64,000 bases of DNA, from contig DYID01000004.1 of the NCBI GenBank assembly GCA_020723805.1, forward strand, positions 1 to 64,000, read 5' to 3'. A program made the position numbers and the translations under genes. Below, one piece after another: positions 38,049-49,026 of this stretch (positions within the stretch are counted from its first letter, which is position 1; each line of letters begins with the position of its first letter). The notes beneath the pieces are model-generated. The model was not told where the DNA came from. It saw nothing but the letters and a program-made list of their open reading frames with translations, and ran no database searches. The DNA comes from Anaerolinea sp. Lineage in GTDB: Bacteria; Chloroflexota; Anaerolineae; Anaerolineales; Villigracilaceae.

Positions 38049-39107
38049 TTGGCTCGCAGACGTACCCTCGGCTATGTGGAAAATCAATGGACCTGCCCGA
38101 ACTGCGGCTCGCGCAACCGCGGCAGCCTCAAGACCTGTGAAAATTGCGGCGCGCCCCAGCCGGAAAATGTCCAGTTCGAACTGCCGCCGGAACAAAAATT
38201 CGTGCAGGACGAAAAGCAGATTCAAGAGGCGCAGGCGGGCGCGGATATTCACTGCGGCTTTTGCGGCACGCGCAACCCCGCCACGGCAACGACCTGTTCG
38301 CAATGCGGCGCGGACTTGAAAGAAGGCAAGGCGCGTCAGGCAGGTCAGGTGATGACCGCCCCGCCGCCTCCGCCGAAGGTCATCAAATGCGCCAACTGTG
38401 GAGCCGAGAATCCCGGCAATCAATCCACTTGTACGCAATGCGGCGCGGCGCTGCCGAAGGTACAGCCGGTTGTTGCGCCGGCGGTATCTCAGCCCGCCGG
38501 AGGAACGGTCAAAGCGGCGGCGCCCAAAAAGACCAATTGGCTGTTGGTCGGCGGGATATTGGCGTTCTTCGCCATCTGCTGTGTGGCGGGAATATTTTTA
38601 TTTCTGGTTCCCTCACAATCGGTCGAAGCGACGGTGACCGACGTCCACTGGCAGACGGTGGTGCCGGTGCAGGAGATTCGCCCGGTCAACTACACGGACG
38701 AACGCGGCAGCCCCCCTTCGGATGCGTACAACGTCTCCTGTCACGACGAAAGCCGCGAGGTCTGCGAGCAAAAGACGATTGACAGAGGCAACGGTTATTC
38801 GGAGGTGGTGGAGGAATGCCACACCGAAACGGAGACGTATTGCTCCTACACCGTGGACGAGTGGACGACCATCCAGACCTACACGCTGGAAGGGAATGAC
38901 CTCCAGCCGGTGTACGATACTCCCACCCTCACCAGCGACCAGCGGCTGGGAGATGAGACGGAGGAGTTCACGGTCACCTTCTCGACGGAGGACGGAATCA
39001 AGACCTATTCGCCGGAGACTCTCACCGAATTTCAGCAGTTCGCCATCGGCAGTACGTGGACGTTGAAGATGAATGTGCTGGGGGGCATCGTCAGCGTGGA
39101 GCCATAG
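38049..39107 (+). CDS. Zinc-ribbon membrane protein
   Basis: A 352-aa protein with three zinc ribbons in a row (CPNCGSRNRGSLKTCENCG, CGFCGTRNPATATTCSQCG, CANCGAENPGNQSTCTQCG), a Pro-rich linker, one membrane helix (WLLVGGILAFFAICCVAGIF) and an extracytoplasmic beta-rich domain with several Cys (VSCHDESREVCEQK, ECHTETETYC). The start is taken as TTG at 38049 because GGAAGGAG lies 8 nt upstream and the ribbon begins soon after. A TATAAT box at 37961-37966 and a hairpin GAGCGCT/AGCGCTC in the leader precede it. Function unknown. Confidence 0.75.
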   Translation: MARRRTLGYVENQWTCPNCGSRNRGSLKTCENCGAPQPENVQFELPPEQKFVQDEKQIQEAQAGADIHCGFCGTRNPATATTCSQCGADLKEGKARQAGQVMTAPPPPPKVIKCANCGAENPGNQSTCTQCGAALPKVQPVVAPAVSQPAGGTVKAAAPKKTNWLLVGGILAFFAICCVAGIFLFLVPSQSVEATVTDVHWQTVVPVQEIRPVNYTDERGSPPSDAYNVSCHDESREVCEQKTIDRGNGYSEVVEECHTETETYCSYTVDEWTTIQTYTLEGNDLQPVYDTPTLTSDQRLGDETEEFTVTFSTEDGIKTYSPETLTEFQQFAIGSTWTLKMNVLGGIVSVEP

Positions 39108-39130
39108 GATACGAGCAGACTTCTCACCCC

Positions 39131-39166
39131 AAAAATAAGACCGGCGATTGCCGGTCTCATTTTTTT
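39131..39166. terminator. Bidirectional terminator between the zinc-ribbon gene and acnA
   Basis: AGACCGGC-GATT-GCCGGTCT with A-run on the left and T-run on the right. Confidence 0.92.
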
Positions 39167-39208
39167 ACTTCACGTTTGCCGCACAAAATTTTTTGTTCGG
39201 CGCGGGGG

Positions 39209-41920
<2,712 letters not shown>

Positions 41921-42083
41921 GAGGATACTCCTTTTGGTGATTTCGCCTGCTGCGCAGCCAACGTTCTCTTATCTTGCCGTGTGCGTAGGAGAACGCACAC
42001 TACGCGGCGGGCATTTTCTCACCACTCCGAAGAATACAAAGGAGCGCCTTTGCTATCCTTGCCTGTGTGGTGTTGTTTACAAT

Positions 42084-42167
42084 CTGATGTTACGCAGTTT
42101 TCTCGTAGCGCGACATTTATGTCGCCCGAAAACACGAGATAAATCTCGCGTCACCGCGTAAGGTGAG
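42084..42167. mobile_element. 84-bp MITE-like element after add
   Basis: Ends CTGATGTTACGC and GCGTAAGGTGAG, with two inner hairpins (GCGACAT-TT-ATGTCGC and CGAGAT-AA-ATCTCG). It aligns without gaps with the element at 63290-63373. Flanks TTACAAT (42077-42083) and TTACAAG (42168-42174) fit a 7-bp target duplication with one mismatch. It abuts the add stop codon (TAA at 42170-42168). Confidence 0.82.
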
Positions 42168-43208
42168 TTACAAGTTCAGGTCTTTTTTGAGTTGTGAAAC
42201 GAGTGTTGTCTTTTCGTCTGCCGGCAGGAAACCCGCCTGCGCCGCAGCGACGATGCGTTCCTTGAGGGTGTATTGCGGCATTTGAAGCGTATCGCAGGCG
42301 TTATAGTATTCGTGACTGAGCGTGATGCGCGAGATGCTGGGGTCGTCGGTGTTGATGGTGACGTTGAGACCGCTTTCGAACATTTGCATCAGCGGATGCG
42401 CCTCGAGCGTCTCTACCACGCCGGATTGATAGTTGCTGGTGATGCAAACCTCAAAGGCAGTCTGCCGTTCGCGCGTCAGGGCGGTGACGTTTTCATCCTC
42501 CAGCACCCGCACGCCGTGACCGATGCGTTCGGCGCCCAATTCCTCGATGGCTTCGCGGATGTGCGCCGCCGGTCCCCATTCGCCGGCATGGATGGTGACG
42601 TGCAAGCCCGCCTGCCGGGCTTCGCGGAAGATTCCGTAGAAGGGCTGGGAGGAAAATTCCGCTTCGTTGCCTGCCAGGTCGAGACCCACCAGCCCGTCCT
42701 TGATGTGTTCCGCTGCCAGCCACGCCACCTGCTCAGCAAGTTCGGCGCTTTCGTGCCGGTTGACCGATGCAATCAACTTTACGTTGATGTTGTGACGGGC
42801 GGCGGTTTCGCGGGCGCTGGCGATCACCCAGTCAATGACATCGTGCAGGGGGAAGCGTTCGGCGCGGCTCAACGCCACAGGCGTGAAGCGCAATTCCAGA
42901 TAGCGCACATTGTCTCTTGCCGCGTCTTCCACCGCCTCGCGCGTGATGCGGTGAATCACATCGGGCGAGCGGTAGAACATGCGCAGGGTGTTGAATTTGG
43001 AGAGAAAATTCTGGAAGGTGAATTTATCTTCTTCCTGAATTTGCACGAGCGTGCTCAGGCGCAGAACGTCCGCCGGGATGGTCATGCCGTGCTGTTTGGC
43101 AATGTCCAGCATGGTGGTCAGGCGCAGAGACCCTTCGAGATGGCGGTGCAGTTCCACCTTGGGGAGGATGCGGTACGAATTCAAAGATGCGGTGACACGC
43201 TCGTTCAT
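42168..43208 (-). CDS. add: Adenosine deaminase
   Basis: Zinc enzyme that deaminates adenosine to inosine in purine salvage. The 346-aa protein has PKVELHRHLEGSLR (metal ligands), HAGEWGPAAHIREAIEELGA (catalytic His/Glu region), RIGHGVRVLED and NTDDPSISRITLSHEY (metal ligand Asp). Length and motifs fit bacterial Add. It lies 10 nt downstream of secA, so the two are probably co-transcribed; the functional link is not evident. Confidence 0.93.
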   Translation of the reverse strand: MNERVTASLNSYRILPKVELHRHLEGSLRLTTMLDIAKQHGMTIPADVLRLSTLVQIQEEDKFTFQNFLSKFNTLRMFYRSPDVIHRITREAVEDAARDNVRYLELRFTPVALSRAERFPLHDVIDWVIASARETAARHNINVKLIASVNRHESAELAEQVAWLAAEHIKDGLVGLDLAGNEAEFSSQPFYGIFREARQAGLHVTIHAGEWGPAAHIREAIEELGAERIGHGVRVLEDENVTALTRERQTAFEVCITSNYQSGVVETLEAHPLMQMFESGLNVTINTDDPSISRITLSHEYYNACDTLQMPQYTLKERIVAAAQAGFLPADEKTTLVSQLKKDLNL

Positions 43209-43218
43209 GACAATAAAA

Positions 43219-46200
43219 TTAACTTCGCCTGCGCCGTTTCTTTTTTCCGCCGCCGGGTTGTGGAGCGGCTTGCGTCTGCGCTGCCGCGGGCTTGTCGGCG
43301 ATTTCGACGGGAGCGATCTCGACAGGTCTTCGCTGCAAAGTAAACATGCGGCTGATGACCAGCGCGCGAATATCTTCCATCAGTTGGGCAAACATTTCGG
43401 ATGCCCTGGCTTTGTATTGTACCAGCGGGTCACGCTGGGCGTAAGCCTCGAGGTTGATGGAAACCCGCAGCGCTTCGATGCGCGTCAGATAATCCACCCA
43501 CAACTCTGTGATGGCGCCCAGCAGGAGACGGCGATGATATTCGTTCAGCGCATATCTGCCCAGCGCCTCCACCAGCGCCTCGCGGTCGGACTCACTCAAG
43601 CCTGCCGCGCTTTCCTCCAGCCTTGCCTCCCCGAAGGCTCTACGCGCCGCCTCGCCGAAATCTGCCAGCCTCACGGCATTGGAGGAGAGACGGGCGTACT
43701 CCGCCTGCCCGATGGCAAATGCCAGCGCCTCCTGCGCCTCTTCGAGGTGGGTGAGGATGTCTTCGGTCAATTCCTCGGCGTCCACGCCTTCCAGCAGCTG
43801 CGCCATCAGGTGGGCGTAACTGAAGCGCTGAACGGTCATCTTTTCCTGGCGGTGCGTCTTCGAGTTGAAGACGGTGCGCGTGCCTTGTGAAAGCGAGATG
43901 AGCAGTTGCAGTTTGGTGGTATCGTTCAGAACGGGCGGCATCAGGTTGTGGATGTCGCGTTCGATTTGTCCGTTTTCGCCGACGAGCAGTTCGCGCCGGC
44001 GTTCGAGTGCGCGGTGGGTCAGGTCGAGGATTTTGTCGGCGGCGTCGTCCCAGTCTTGCACCTGGAATTTGTCGCCCAGCGAGTCGCCGGCGCGGTTTGC
44101 CGCCGCGGCGGCAACGCGCGAAGCGTAGAGGACGAGCAGATGTCCCTTGACCGTGTTGGCAATGAGTTCCTTCGCCTTTTGCGGGTCTTGCTCCAGGAGG
44201 CGCAATTGTTCGCCGTTCATGCGGATTTGCATTCCCACCAGCGGGTTGATTTCCTCCAGCATCTTTTGCGGGCGGGGAGTCTCGTCTCTATCCTCCAGGC
44301 TGTCGAAGTAGGCGTCGAGCGCGTCGAGGCGGGAGGCGAGTTGCGTGTTGAAGGCTTCCTCGGTGCGGTCGAGCAGGTCTTCGATGGCGTGCAGGTGATG
44401 GGCGTTTTCCGCTTCGATGGCGCGGGCAATCAGGTCGAAGGTCGAACGCCGCACGTCGTCAGTTTTGGAGAGTTCCTTGAGTAACAGAGACAAGCCAAAG
44501 CTGGGGAAGATGCGTTCGCCGCTCATGAAGGGCGGTTGAATCTCCTCCAGCCAGGCAATCAGTTTCCAGGGTCCCTCTTTGTCTTCCAACCCGCTTTGCA
44601 CGCGCTGTTTGACTTCGTCTTCGAGCATGACGTGAATGTCGTCGCTCAGGTCTTCCTTGACGAAGATGAGGTCGCGCTGACCGTAGATTTGTCCGCGCTG
44701 TTTGTTGAGTACGTCGTCGTATTCGAGCAGGTGCTTGCGGACATCGAAGTTGGCGCCCTCCACGCGGTGCTGTGAACTTTCGATGATGTTGCCCACCAGC
44801 CGCACTTCGAGCGGGAGGGAGTCGTCCACTTTGAGGGTTTGCATCAGGCTGTTGACGCGGTCGCCGCCGAAGAGACGCATGAGGTCGTCTTCGAGGGAGA
44901 GGTAGAAGCGCGAGGAACCGGGGTCGCCCTGACGGGCGGCGCGTCCGCGCAGCTGGTTGTCAATGCGGCGGGCTTCGTGACGCTCCGAGCCGATGACGTG
45001 CAGACCGCCCAGTTCCTTGACGCGCTCCATGTCATCGAAGTATTGCAGGAAGAGTTTGACCTCCGCCGCGTAGATGCCGTAGTTGGCGGGGTCAATCTGT
45101 TTGAGGGCGGCGCGGCGTTCTTCGTGGGTCATGTCGAACGGGTCTTTGTAGCCGTTTTTGCCCAGCACGCGGTTGACGGCGGTGACGACTTCTTCGGCGA
45201 GTTCGCCGCCGAGTTTGATGTCCACGCCGCGCCCTGCCATGTTGGTGGCGATGGTGACCGCGCCGAACGCGCCCGCCCCGGCGATGATTTGCGATTCTTC
45301 CGTGTGCTTGCGGGCGTTCAGCACCTGATGCGGCACGCCGCCTTGCAGCACCGACTTTAGTCGGGGGATGTCCTTTTCCTCCAGCCGCAGGATGTCGAGG
45401 ATGACCGCCAGGTTGGAGGGGTCGTCGAGGCTGATGGTGGAGTACCCGAACGGCTGGATGAACTTGCGCAGCGCATCCGCGGAGATGGTGTCGAGCGGGG
45501 CGTTGAACTGCGCCAGTTCCGGGATGAGGCGCCCGTCTTCTTCGCGCTTGTTCGCTTCCATCCACAAGCGGCGGACGAGGGCAACCTGCAGGAGGCGGCG
45601 GACAGGCTCGGCTTTGAGGCGCAGCGAGAGGCGTTCGGAGGCTTCGACCGAGGTGGTGCCGATGAGCAGAGGGCGTCCGCGCACGTGTTCGCGCACGATT
45701 TCCATGACGAGGGCGCGCAGTTTTGCCTCCACCGTGCGGTAGATGACATCGGGGTAATCTTTGCGGCGGTAGAAGAGGGGACGTTTTTGCGGATCGTCGC
45801 GTTTGGCAAAGTAGGAGTAGGGATACCCCTCCTCATCCTTCGCATGGACTTCGACCAGCGGCGCGTCCTTGCCGAACGCCTGATATTCGAGATGAGGCGG
45901 GATGGGGACAACTTCCAGTTTGTAGATTTTGTTGAACTCTTCCGCTTCGGTGAGGGCGGTGCCGGTCATGCCCGCCAGTTTTTTGTACATGCGGAAGTAG
46001 TTTTGCAGGGTGATGGTGGCGTAGGTGACGTTTTCCGGCTCGATGCGCACGCCCTCCTTCGCCTCCACCGCCTGATGCAAACCATCGCTCCAGCGGCGCC
46101 CGGGCATGAGCCGCCCTGTGAATTCGTCCACGATGACCACTTTGCCCGCCTGCACGAGGTAGTCCTTGTTGCGGTGAAAGAGGAATTGCGCTCGCAGCGC

Positions 46201-47235
46201 CTGTTCGAGGTAGCCGCGCAGACGCGCCTGTTCCGGCGTCACATCCTCCGGTCGGTCAGGGTCCATCAACGGTATACCGAGCATCTGCTCCACGCGCGCC
46301 AGCCCGATTTCCGTAATCGAGACGGTGCGGTCTTTCTCGTTTACTTCGTAGTCTTCGGGTTTGAGTTGTTTGACGATTTGCGCCATTTTGGCGTACCACT
46401 CCAGGTTGCCCGAAGCGGGTCCTGAAATGATGAGCGGTGTGCGCGCCTCGTCAATCAGCACGTTGTCCACCTCGTCAATGATGGCAAAGTGATGCCCGCG
46501 CTGGACGCGCTCCTCCAGACTCATGGTCATGTTATCGCGCAGGTAGTCGAAGCCGAACTCCGCATTGGTGCCGTAGGTCACGTCCGCCGCGTAGGCTTCG
46601 CGGCGGTCCACCATGCGCAGGTGCTGTTGGTCTTCGTGCGGCGACTCGCGCGTGAAATCCACCAGGAAGGCTTTCTTGCCGTTCTCGGTCGCTGCCGCCA
46701 TTTGCAGTACGCCCACTGAGAGTCCCAGCATGTGGAAGATGGGCGCCATCCAGCGGGCGTCGCGCCGCGCCAGATAATCGTTGACCGTAATCAGGTGAAC
46801 GCCCCTGCCGAGCAGGGCGTTGAGATAGATGGGCAGCGTGGCGACGAGCGTTTTGCCTTCACCGGTGCGCATCTCGGCGATGGAGCCGCGGTGCAGGACG
46901 ATGCCGCCCAACAATTGCACGTCGTAATGACGCTGTCCCAGCGTGCGCTTGGATGCCTCGCGGACGGCGGCAAACGCCTCCGGCAGGATTTCCTCCAGCG
47001 CTTCCTGCTCCGCCTGGAACTGTTCCTGTTCCGATAAGCCTGACCCCACCCCATCCCTTCGCGCAGGGAGGGGTAAACGCGCCCGGAACTCATCCGTTTT
47101 GGCGCGCAGAGCGTCGTCGCTCAACGCCTCGAACTGCGCCTCCAGCGCGTTGATCTGGCGGACGGTTTCGCTTAATTGTTCGATGATTTTTTTGTTGGGG
47201 TCGCCCCCGAATAATTTGACAAAACTCTTGAGCAT
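43219..47235 (-). CDS. secA: Preprotein translocase ATPase SecA, unusually long
   Basis: Drives protein export through SecYEG. The 1338-aa protein has Walker A MRTGEGKTLVATLPIYLNAL, DEAD-type VDEVDNVLIDEARTPLIISG, and ERHEARRIDNQLRGRAARQG (GRSGRQGD in most SecA). Most SecA proteins are 800-1000 aa. Extra sequence lies between SVEASERLSLRL and GVPHQVLNARKHTEESQIIA (about 95 aa) and between DIKLGG and LGGLHVIGSERH (about 65 aa), with further length in the C-terminal half. The C-terminus is a basic tail (GGGKKKRRRRS) and lacks the SEC-C zinc motif. A TATAAT box and an AAAGG site precede the ATG. Confidence 0.94.
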   Translation of the reverse strand: MLKSFVKLFGGDPNKKIIEQLSETVRQINALEAQFEALSDDALRAKTDEFRARLPLPARRDGVGSGLSEQEQFQAEQEALEEILPEAFAAVREASKRTLGQRHYDVQLLGGIVLHRGSIAEMRTGEGKTLVATLPIYLNALLGRGVHLITVNDYLARRDARWMAPIFHMLGLSVGVLQMAAATENGKKAFLVDFTRESPHEDQQHLRMVDRREAYAADVTYGTNAEFGFDYLRDNMTMSLEERVQRGHHFAIIDEVDNVLIDEARTPLIISGPASGNLEWYAKMAQIVKQLKPEDYEVNEKDRTVSITEIGLARVEQMLGIPLMDPDRPEDVTPEQARLRGYLEQALRAQFLFHRNKDYLVQAGKVVIVDEFTGRLMPGRRWSDGLHQAVEAKEGVRIEPENVTYATITLQNYFRMYKKLAGMTGTALTEAEEFNKIYKLEVVPIPPHLEYQAFGKDAPLVEVHAKDEEGYPYSYFAKRDDPQKRPLFYRRKDYPDVIYRTVEAKLRALVMEIVREHVRGRPLLIGTTSVEASERLSLRLKAEPVRRLLQVALVRRLWMEANKREEDGRLIPELAQFNAPLDTISADALRKFIQPFGYSTISLDDPSNLAVILDILRLEEKDIPRLKSVLQGGVPHQVLNARKHTEESQIIAGAGAFGAVTIATNMAGRGVDIKLGGELAEEVVTAVNRVLGKNGYKDPFDMTHEERRAALKQIDPANYGIYAAEVKLFLQYFDDMERVKELGGLHVIGSERHEARRIDNQLRGRAARQGDPGSSRFYLSLEDDLMRLFGGDRVNSLMQTLKVDDSLPLEVRLVGNIIESSQHRVEGANFDVRKHLLEYDDVLNKQRGQIYGQRDLIFVKEDLSDDIHVMLEDEVKQRVQSGLEDKEGPWKLIAWLEEIQPPFMSGERIFPSFGLSLLLKELSKTDDVRRSTFDLIARAIEAENAHHLHAIEDLLDRTEEAFNTQLASRLDALDAYFDSLEDRDETPRPQKMLEEINPLVGMQIRMNGEQLRLLEQDPQKAKELIANTVKGHLLVLYASRVAAAAANRAGDSLGDKFQVQDWDDAADKILDLTHRALERRRELLVGENGQIERDIHNLMPPVLNDTTKLQLLISLSQGTRTVFNSKTHRQEKMTVQRFSYAHLMAQLLEGVDAEELTEDILTHLEEAQEALAFAIGQAEYARLSSNAVRLADFGEAARRAFGEARLEESAAGLSESDREALVEALGRYALNEYHRRLLLGAITELWVDYLTRIEALRVSINLEAYAQRDPLVQYKARASEMFAQLMEDIRALVISRMFTLQRRPVEIAPVEIADKPAAAQTQAAPQPGGGKKKRRRRS
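47041..47076. repeat. G+C-rich imperfect palindrome inside secA
   Basis: CCCCATCCCT and AGGGAGGGG around TCGCGC, in frame near codons 54-66 (LPARRDGVGSG). Relatives have a shorter segment between the first helix and ILPEAFAAVREA. Probably a REP-like insertion. Confidence 0.5.
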
Positions 47236-47300
47236 TCGATACCTTTCGGCAGGATTATAGCATGGCGGTATTCATCCCCAAGATTTGACTTTCATTAGAA

Positions 47301-47326
47301 ATAAAAAAACGGCGCAGGGACGCCGT
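47301..47326 (-). terminator. Terminator of the sigma factor operon
   Basis: On the minus strand ACGGCG-TCCCTG-CGCCGT is followed by seven T (47309-47303). Confidence 0.9.
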
Positions 47327-47331
47327 CTTGT

Positions 47332-47505
47332 CTAGCGGGAAGGTCGTTTTGGCGGTGTGGAGGGTCTCAATGAGACCGCTGCTTCGATTTGCCGGAGGTA
47401 TGTTTGGCGGCGCGTCCGCAGCATTCTGGCAGGGTAATGGCTCTCGATGTTTTTCAGGTCGGAAAGAATCTTCAGAATGCGGCGGTCGCTGAACTTGGGT
47501 TTCAC
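47332..47505 (-). CDS. Small protein coupled to an ECF sigma factor
   Basis: A 57-aa basic protein, starting with GTG at 47505 that overlaps the sigma factor stop as GTGA. It reads MKPKFSDRRILKILSDLKNI, then YPARMLRTRRQTYLRQIEAA, and ends in a Pro/Arg-rich tail. It stops 6 nt before the terminator, so it is part of the operon. By position it could be the cytoplasmic part of a sigma-binding (anti-sigma) protein that lacks the usual membrane and outer domains, but I see no zinc-binding motif. It is too short for usual gene callers. Confidence 0.6.
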   Translation of the reverse strand: MKPKFSDRRILKILSDLKNIESHYPARMLRTRRQTYLRQIEAAVSLRPSTPPKRPSR

Positions 47506-48068
47506 AGGTCGTCCTGTTCGCTGCCAATCTGATGTTCGAGAGCCTTCCTCAACTTGGCAATGCCACGATTCTGAATCACCTTCACGTTGTTCACTTCTTT
47601 GCCGATGATTTGCGCCGTTTCCTTGAGACTGAAATCCTCCAAAAAGCGCAGGATGATGACGTGCCGCTGGTCATCGGTCAATTCCGAGTTCATGGCAGAG
47701 ACCAGCGCTTCCATCAGCACGCGCTCCTCGATTTGAGTCGCCGTGGGAACGGTGCGCTCCCTTTCCTGCACGTTGATTGCCACCTCCAGCGGGGCGGTGT
47801 GTTTGTTGTCGCGCGAACGATCCACCACCAGATGATAGGCAGTCTGGTACAGGTACGAGCGCAGATTGGTGCGGGGACCTTTTCCGTTGGCAAATTGTTC
47901 GAGGAGTTGGGAAAATACATCGCCGACGATGTTATCTGCCTCGATGGGGTCGTGACACAACCTCAAGGCATACTTGTAAATCGCCGGCGCATAAGAGTCG
48001 AAGATGGCAGTGAGCGCCTCTTCGTCCAGTTTTTGTGCGGCTTTGAGCAGAGTCACCCCGTCGTTCAT
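47502..48068 (-). CDS. ECF-family RNA polymerase sigma factor
   Basis: A 188-aa sigma-70 family protein with region 2 (AIFDSYAPAIYKYALRLCHD, ADNIVGDVFSQLLEQF) and region 4 (LTDDQRHVIILRFLEDFSLK, ETAQIIGKEVNNVKVIQNRG). It has no regions 1 or 3, so it is an ECF sigma. The target genes are unknown. The gene at 47332-47505 is translationally coupled. A promoter with TATAAT lies about 85 nt upstream. Confidence 0.92.
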   Translation of the reverse strand: MNDGVTLLKAAQKLDEEALTAIFDSYAPAIYKYALRLCHDPIEADNIVGDVFSQLLEQFANGKGPRTNLRSYLYQTAYHLVVDRSRDNKHTAPLEVAINVQERERTVPTATQIEERVLMEALVSAMNSELTDDQRHVIILRFLEDFSLKETAQIIGKEVNNVKVIQNRGIAKLRKALEHQIGSEQDDL

Positions 48069-48150
48069 AATGGCAGATTACTCCAGGTTCATAAGAAGGT
48101 TCTCAGTAAGATAAATTTCTCGAAACAAAAGGGACGGGCTTGATATTTGT

Positions 48151-48179
48151 ATTATAAACCGTCCTGCCCCGCTGGTCTA
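48151..48179 (-). promoter_or_regulatory. Promoter upstream of the ECF sigma gene
   Basis: TAGACC (48179-48174), 17 nt, TATAAT (48156-48151) on the minus strand; start about 48144, leader about 76 nt. Confidence 0.5.
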
Positions 48180-48318
48180 ACCGGCAAACGGGGATTTATG
48201 GGGGATTGGCGCTTGCGAGGTTCTTCTTAATGAAGCGATAAGGAAAGCTCGGTAACATTTTCAGTGTTCGAGCAGTCTATCAGGGCAGGTTTTGCCATCG
48301 TTTTGACAAGGAGTTGCC

Positions 48319-48963
48319 ATGTTTTCATCGTTTGAAGGACCCGACCGCCGCCGTTTGGAAGAACGCATCCGCACTGAGGGACGTCTTCCGCCCGGGCAGT
48401 CGCTGACGCTCAAATTCCCGGTCTTGCACTATGGACCCGTCCCGCCTTTCAACCCCGCCACCTGGGACTTCCGCGTGTGGGGGGAGGTGGAGGAGGAAAA
48501 GCGCTGGACGTGGGAGGAGTTCAATCAACTGCCCCGCACCAAAATCCAGATGGACATCCATTGCGTGACGCGCTGGAGCAAGTTCGATACCGTCTGGGAG
48601 GGCGTTTCGGTGCGCACCATGGTGGAGAACGGGCTGTTCAAAATCAAACCGACCGCCGCCTATGTGATGCAGCACGCCGAGTACGGCTTTACGGTCAACC
48701 TGCCGCTGGAGGTGGTGCTGCAAGATAACTTCCTGCTTGCCACCCATTTCAACGGCGAACCGCTCACACCCGATCACGGCTACCCCCTGCGCGGCGTGGT
48801 GGGATACATCCCCGGGCGCGAAGATTTGGAGACGCCCTATTTTTGGAAAGGCGCCAAGTGGCTCCGCTCGCTGGAGTTCATGCCCCGTGACCGGCGCGGG
48901 TTCTGGGAGCAGGCGGGCTATCACAACCGCGCCGATGTGTGGAAAGAGGAACGTTTCGGTTAA
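48319..48963 (+). CDS. Molybdopterin-dependent oxidoreductase, sulfite-oxidase fold
   Basis: A 214-aa protein with the SUOX Moco-binding fold and no heme or dimerisation domain, as in YedY/MsrP-type catalytic subunits. WTWEEFNQLPRTKIQMDIHC then VTRWSKFDTVWEGVSVRTMV contains the Cys expected to ligate molybdenum. ATHFNGEPLTPDHGYPLRGV and GYIPGREDLETPYFWKGAKW are typical. No Tat signal is present, so it may be cytoplasmic. An AAGGAG site precedes the ATG. Substrate unknown. Confidence 0.87.
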   Translation: MFSSFEGPDRRRLEERIRTEGRLPPGQSLTLKFPVLHYGPVPPFNPATWDFRVWGEVEEEKRWTWEEFNQLPRTKIQMDIHCVTRWSKFDTVWEGVSVRTMVENGLFKIKPTAAYVMQHAEYGFTVNLPLEVVLQDNFLLATHFNGEPLTPDHGYPLRGVVGYIPGREDLETPYFWKGAKWLRSLEFMPRDRRGFWEQAGYHNRADVWKEERFG

Positions 48964-48968
48964 AAACA

Positions 48969-49002
48969 ATCGGATGGCAGAAATGCCATCCGATTTTCTT
49001 TT
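48969..49002 (+). terminator. Intrinsic terminator after the Moco oxidoreductase
   Basis: ATCGGATGGCA-GAAA-TGCCATCCGAT, an 11-bp perfect stem with a tetraloop, followed by TTTCTTTT. Confidence 0.92.
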
Positions 49003-49026
49003 GACGAAGAGTGCGCTTGCGGGGGA

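Noticed and set aside
47255-47527. A 90-codon frame overlapping the end of the sigma gene
   Set aside because: It reads through the terminator hairpin in another frame; the coupled 57-codon frame in the correct context is preferred.
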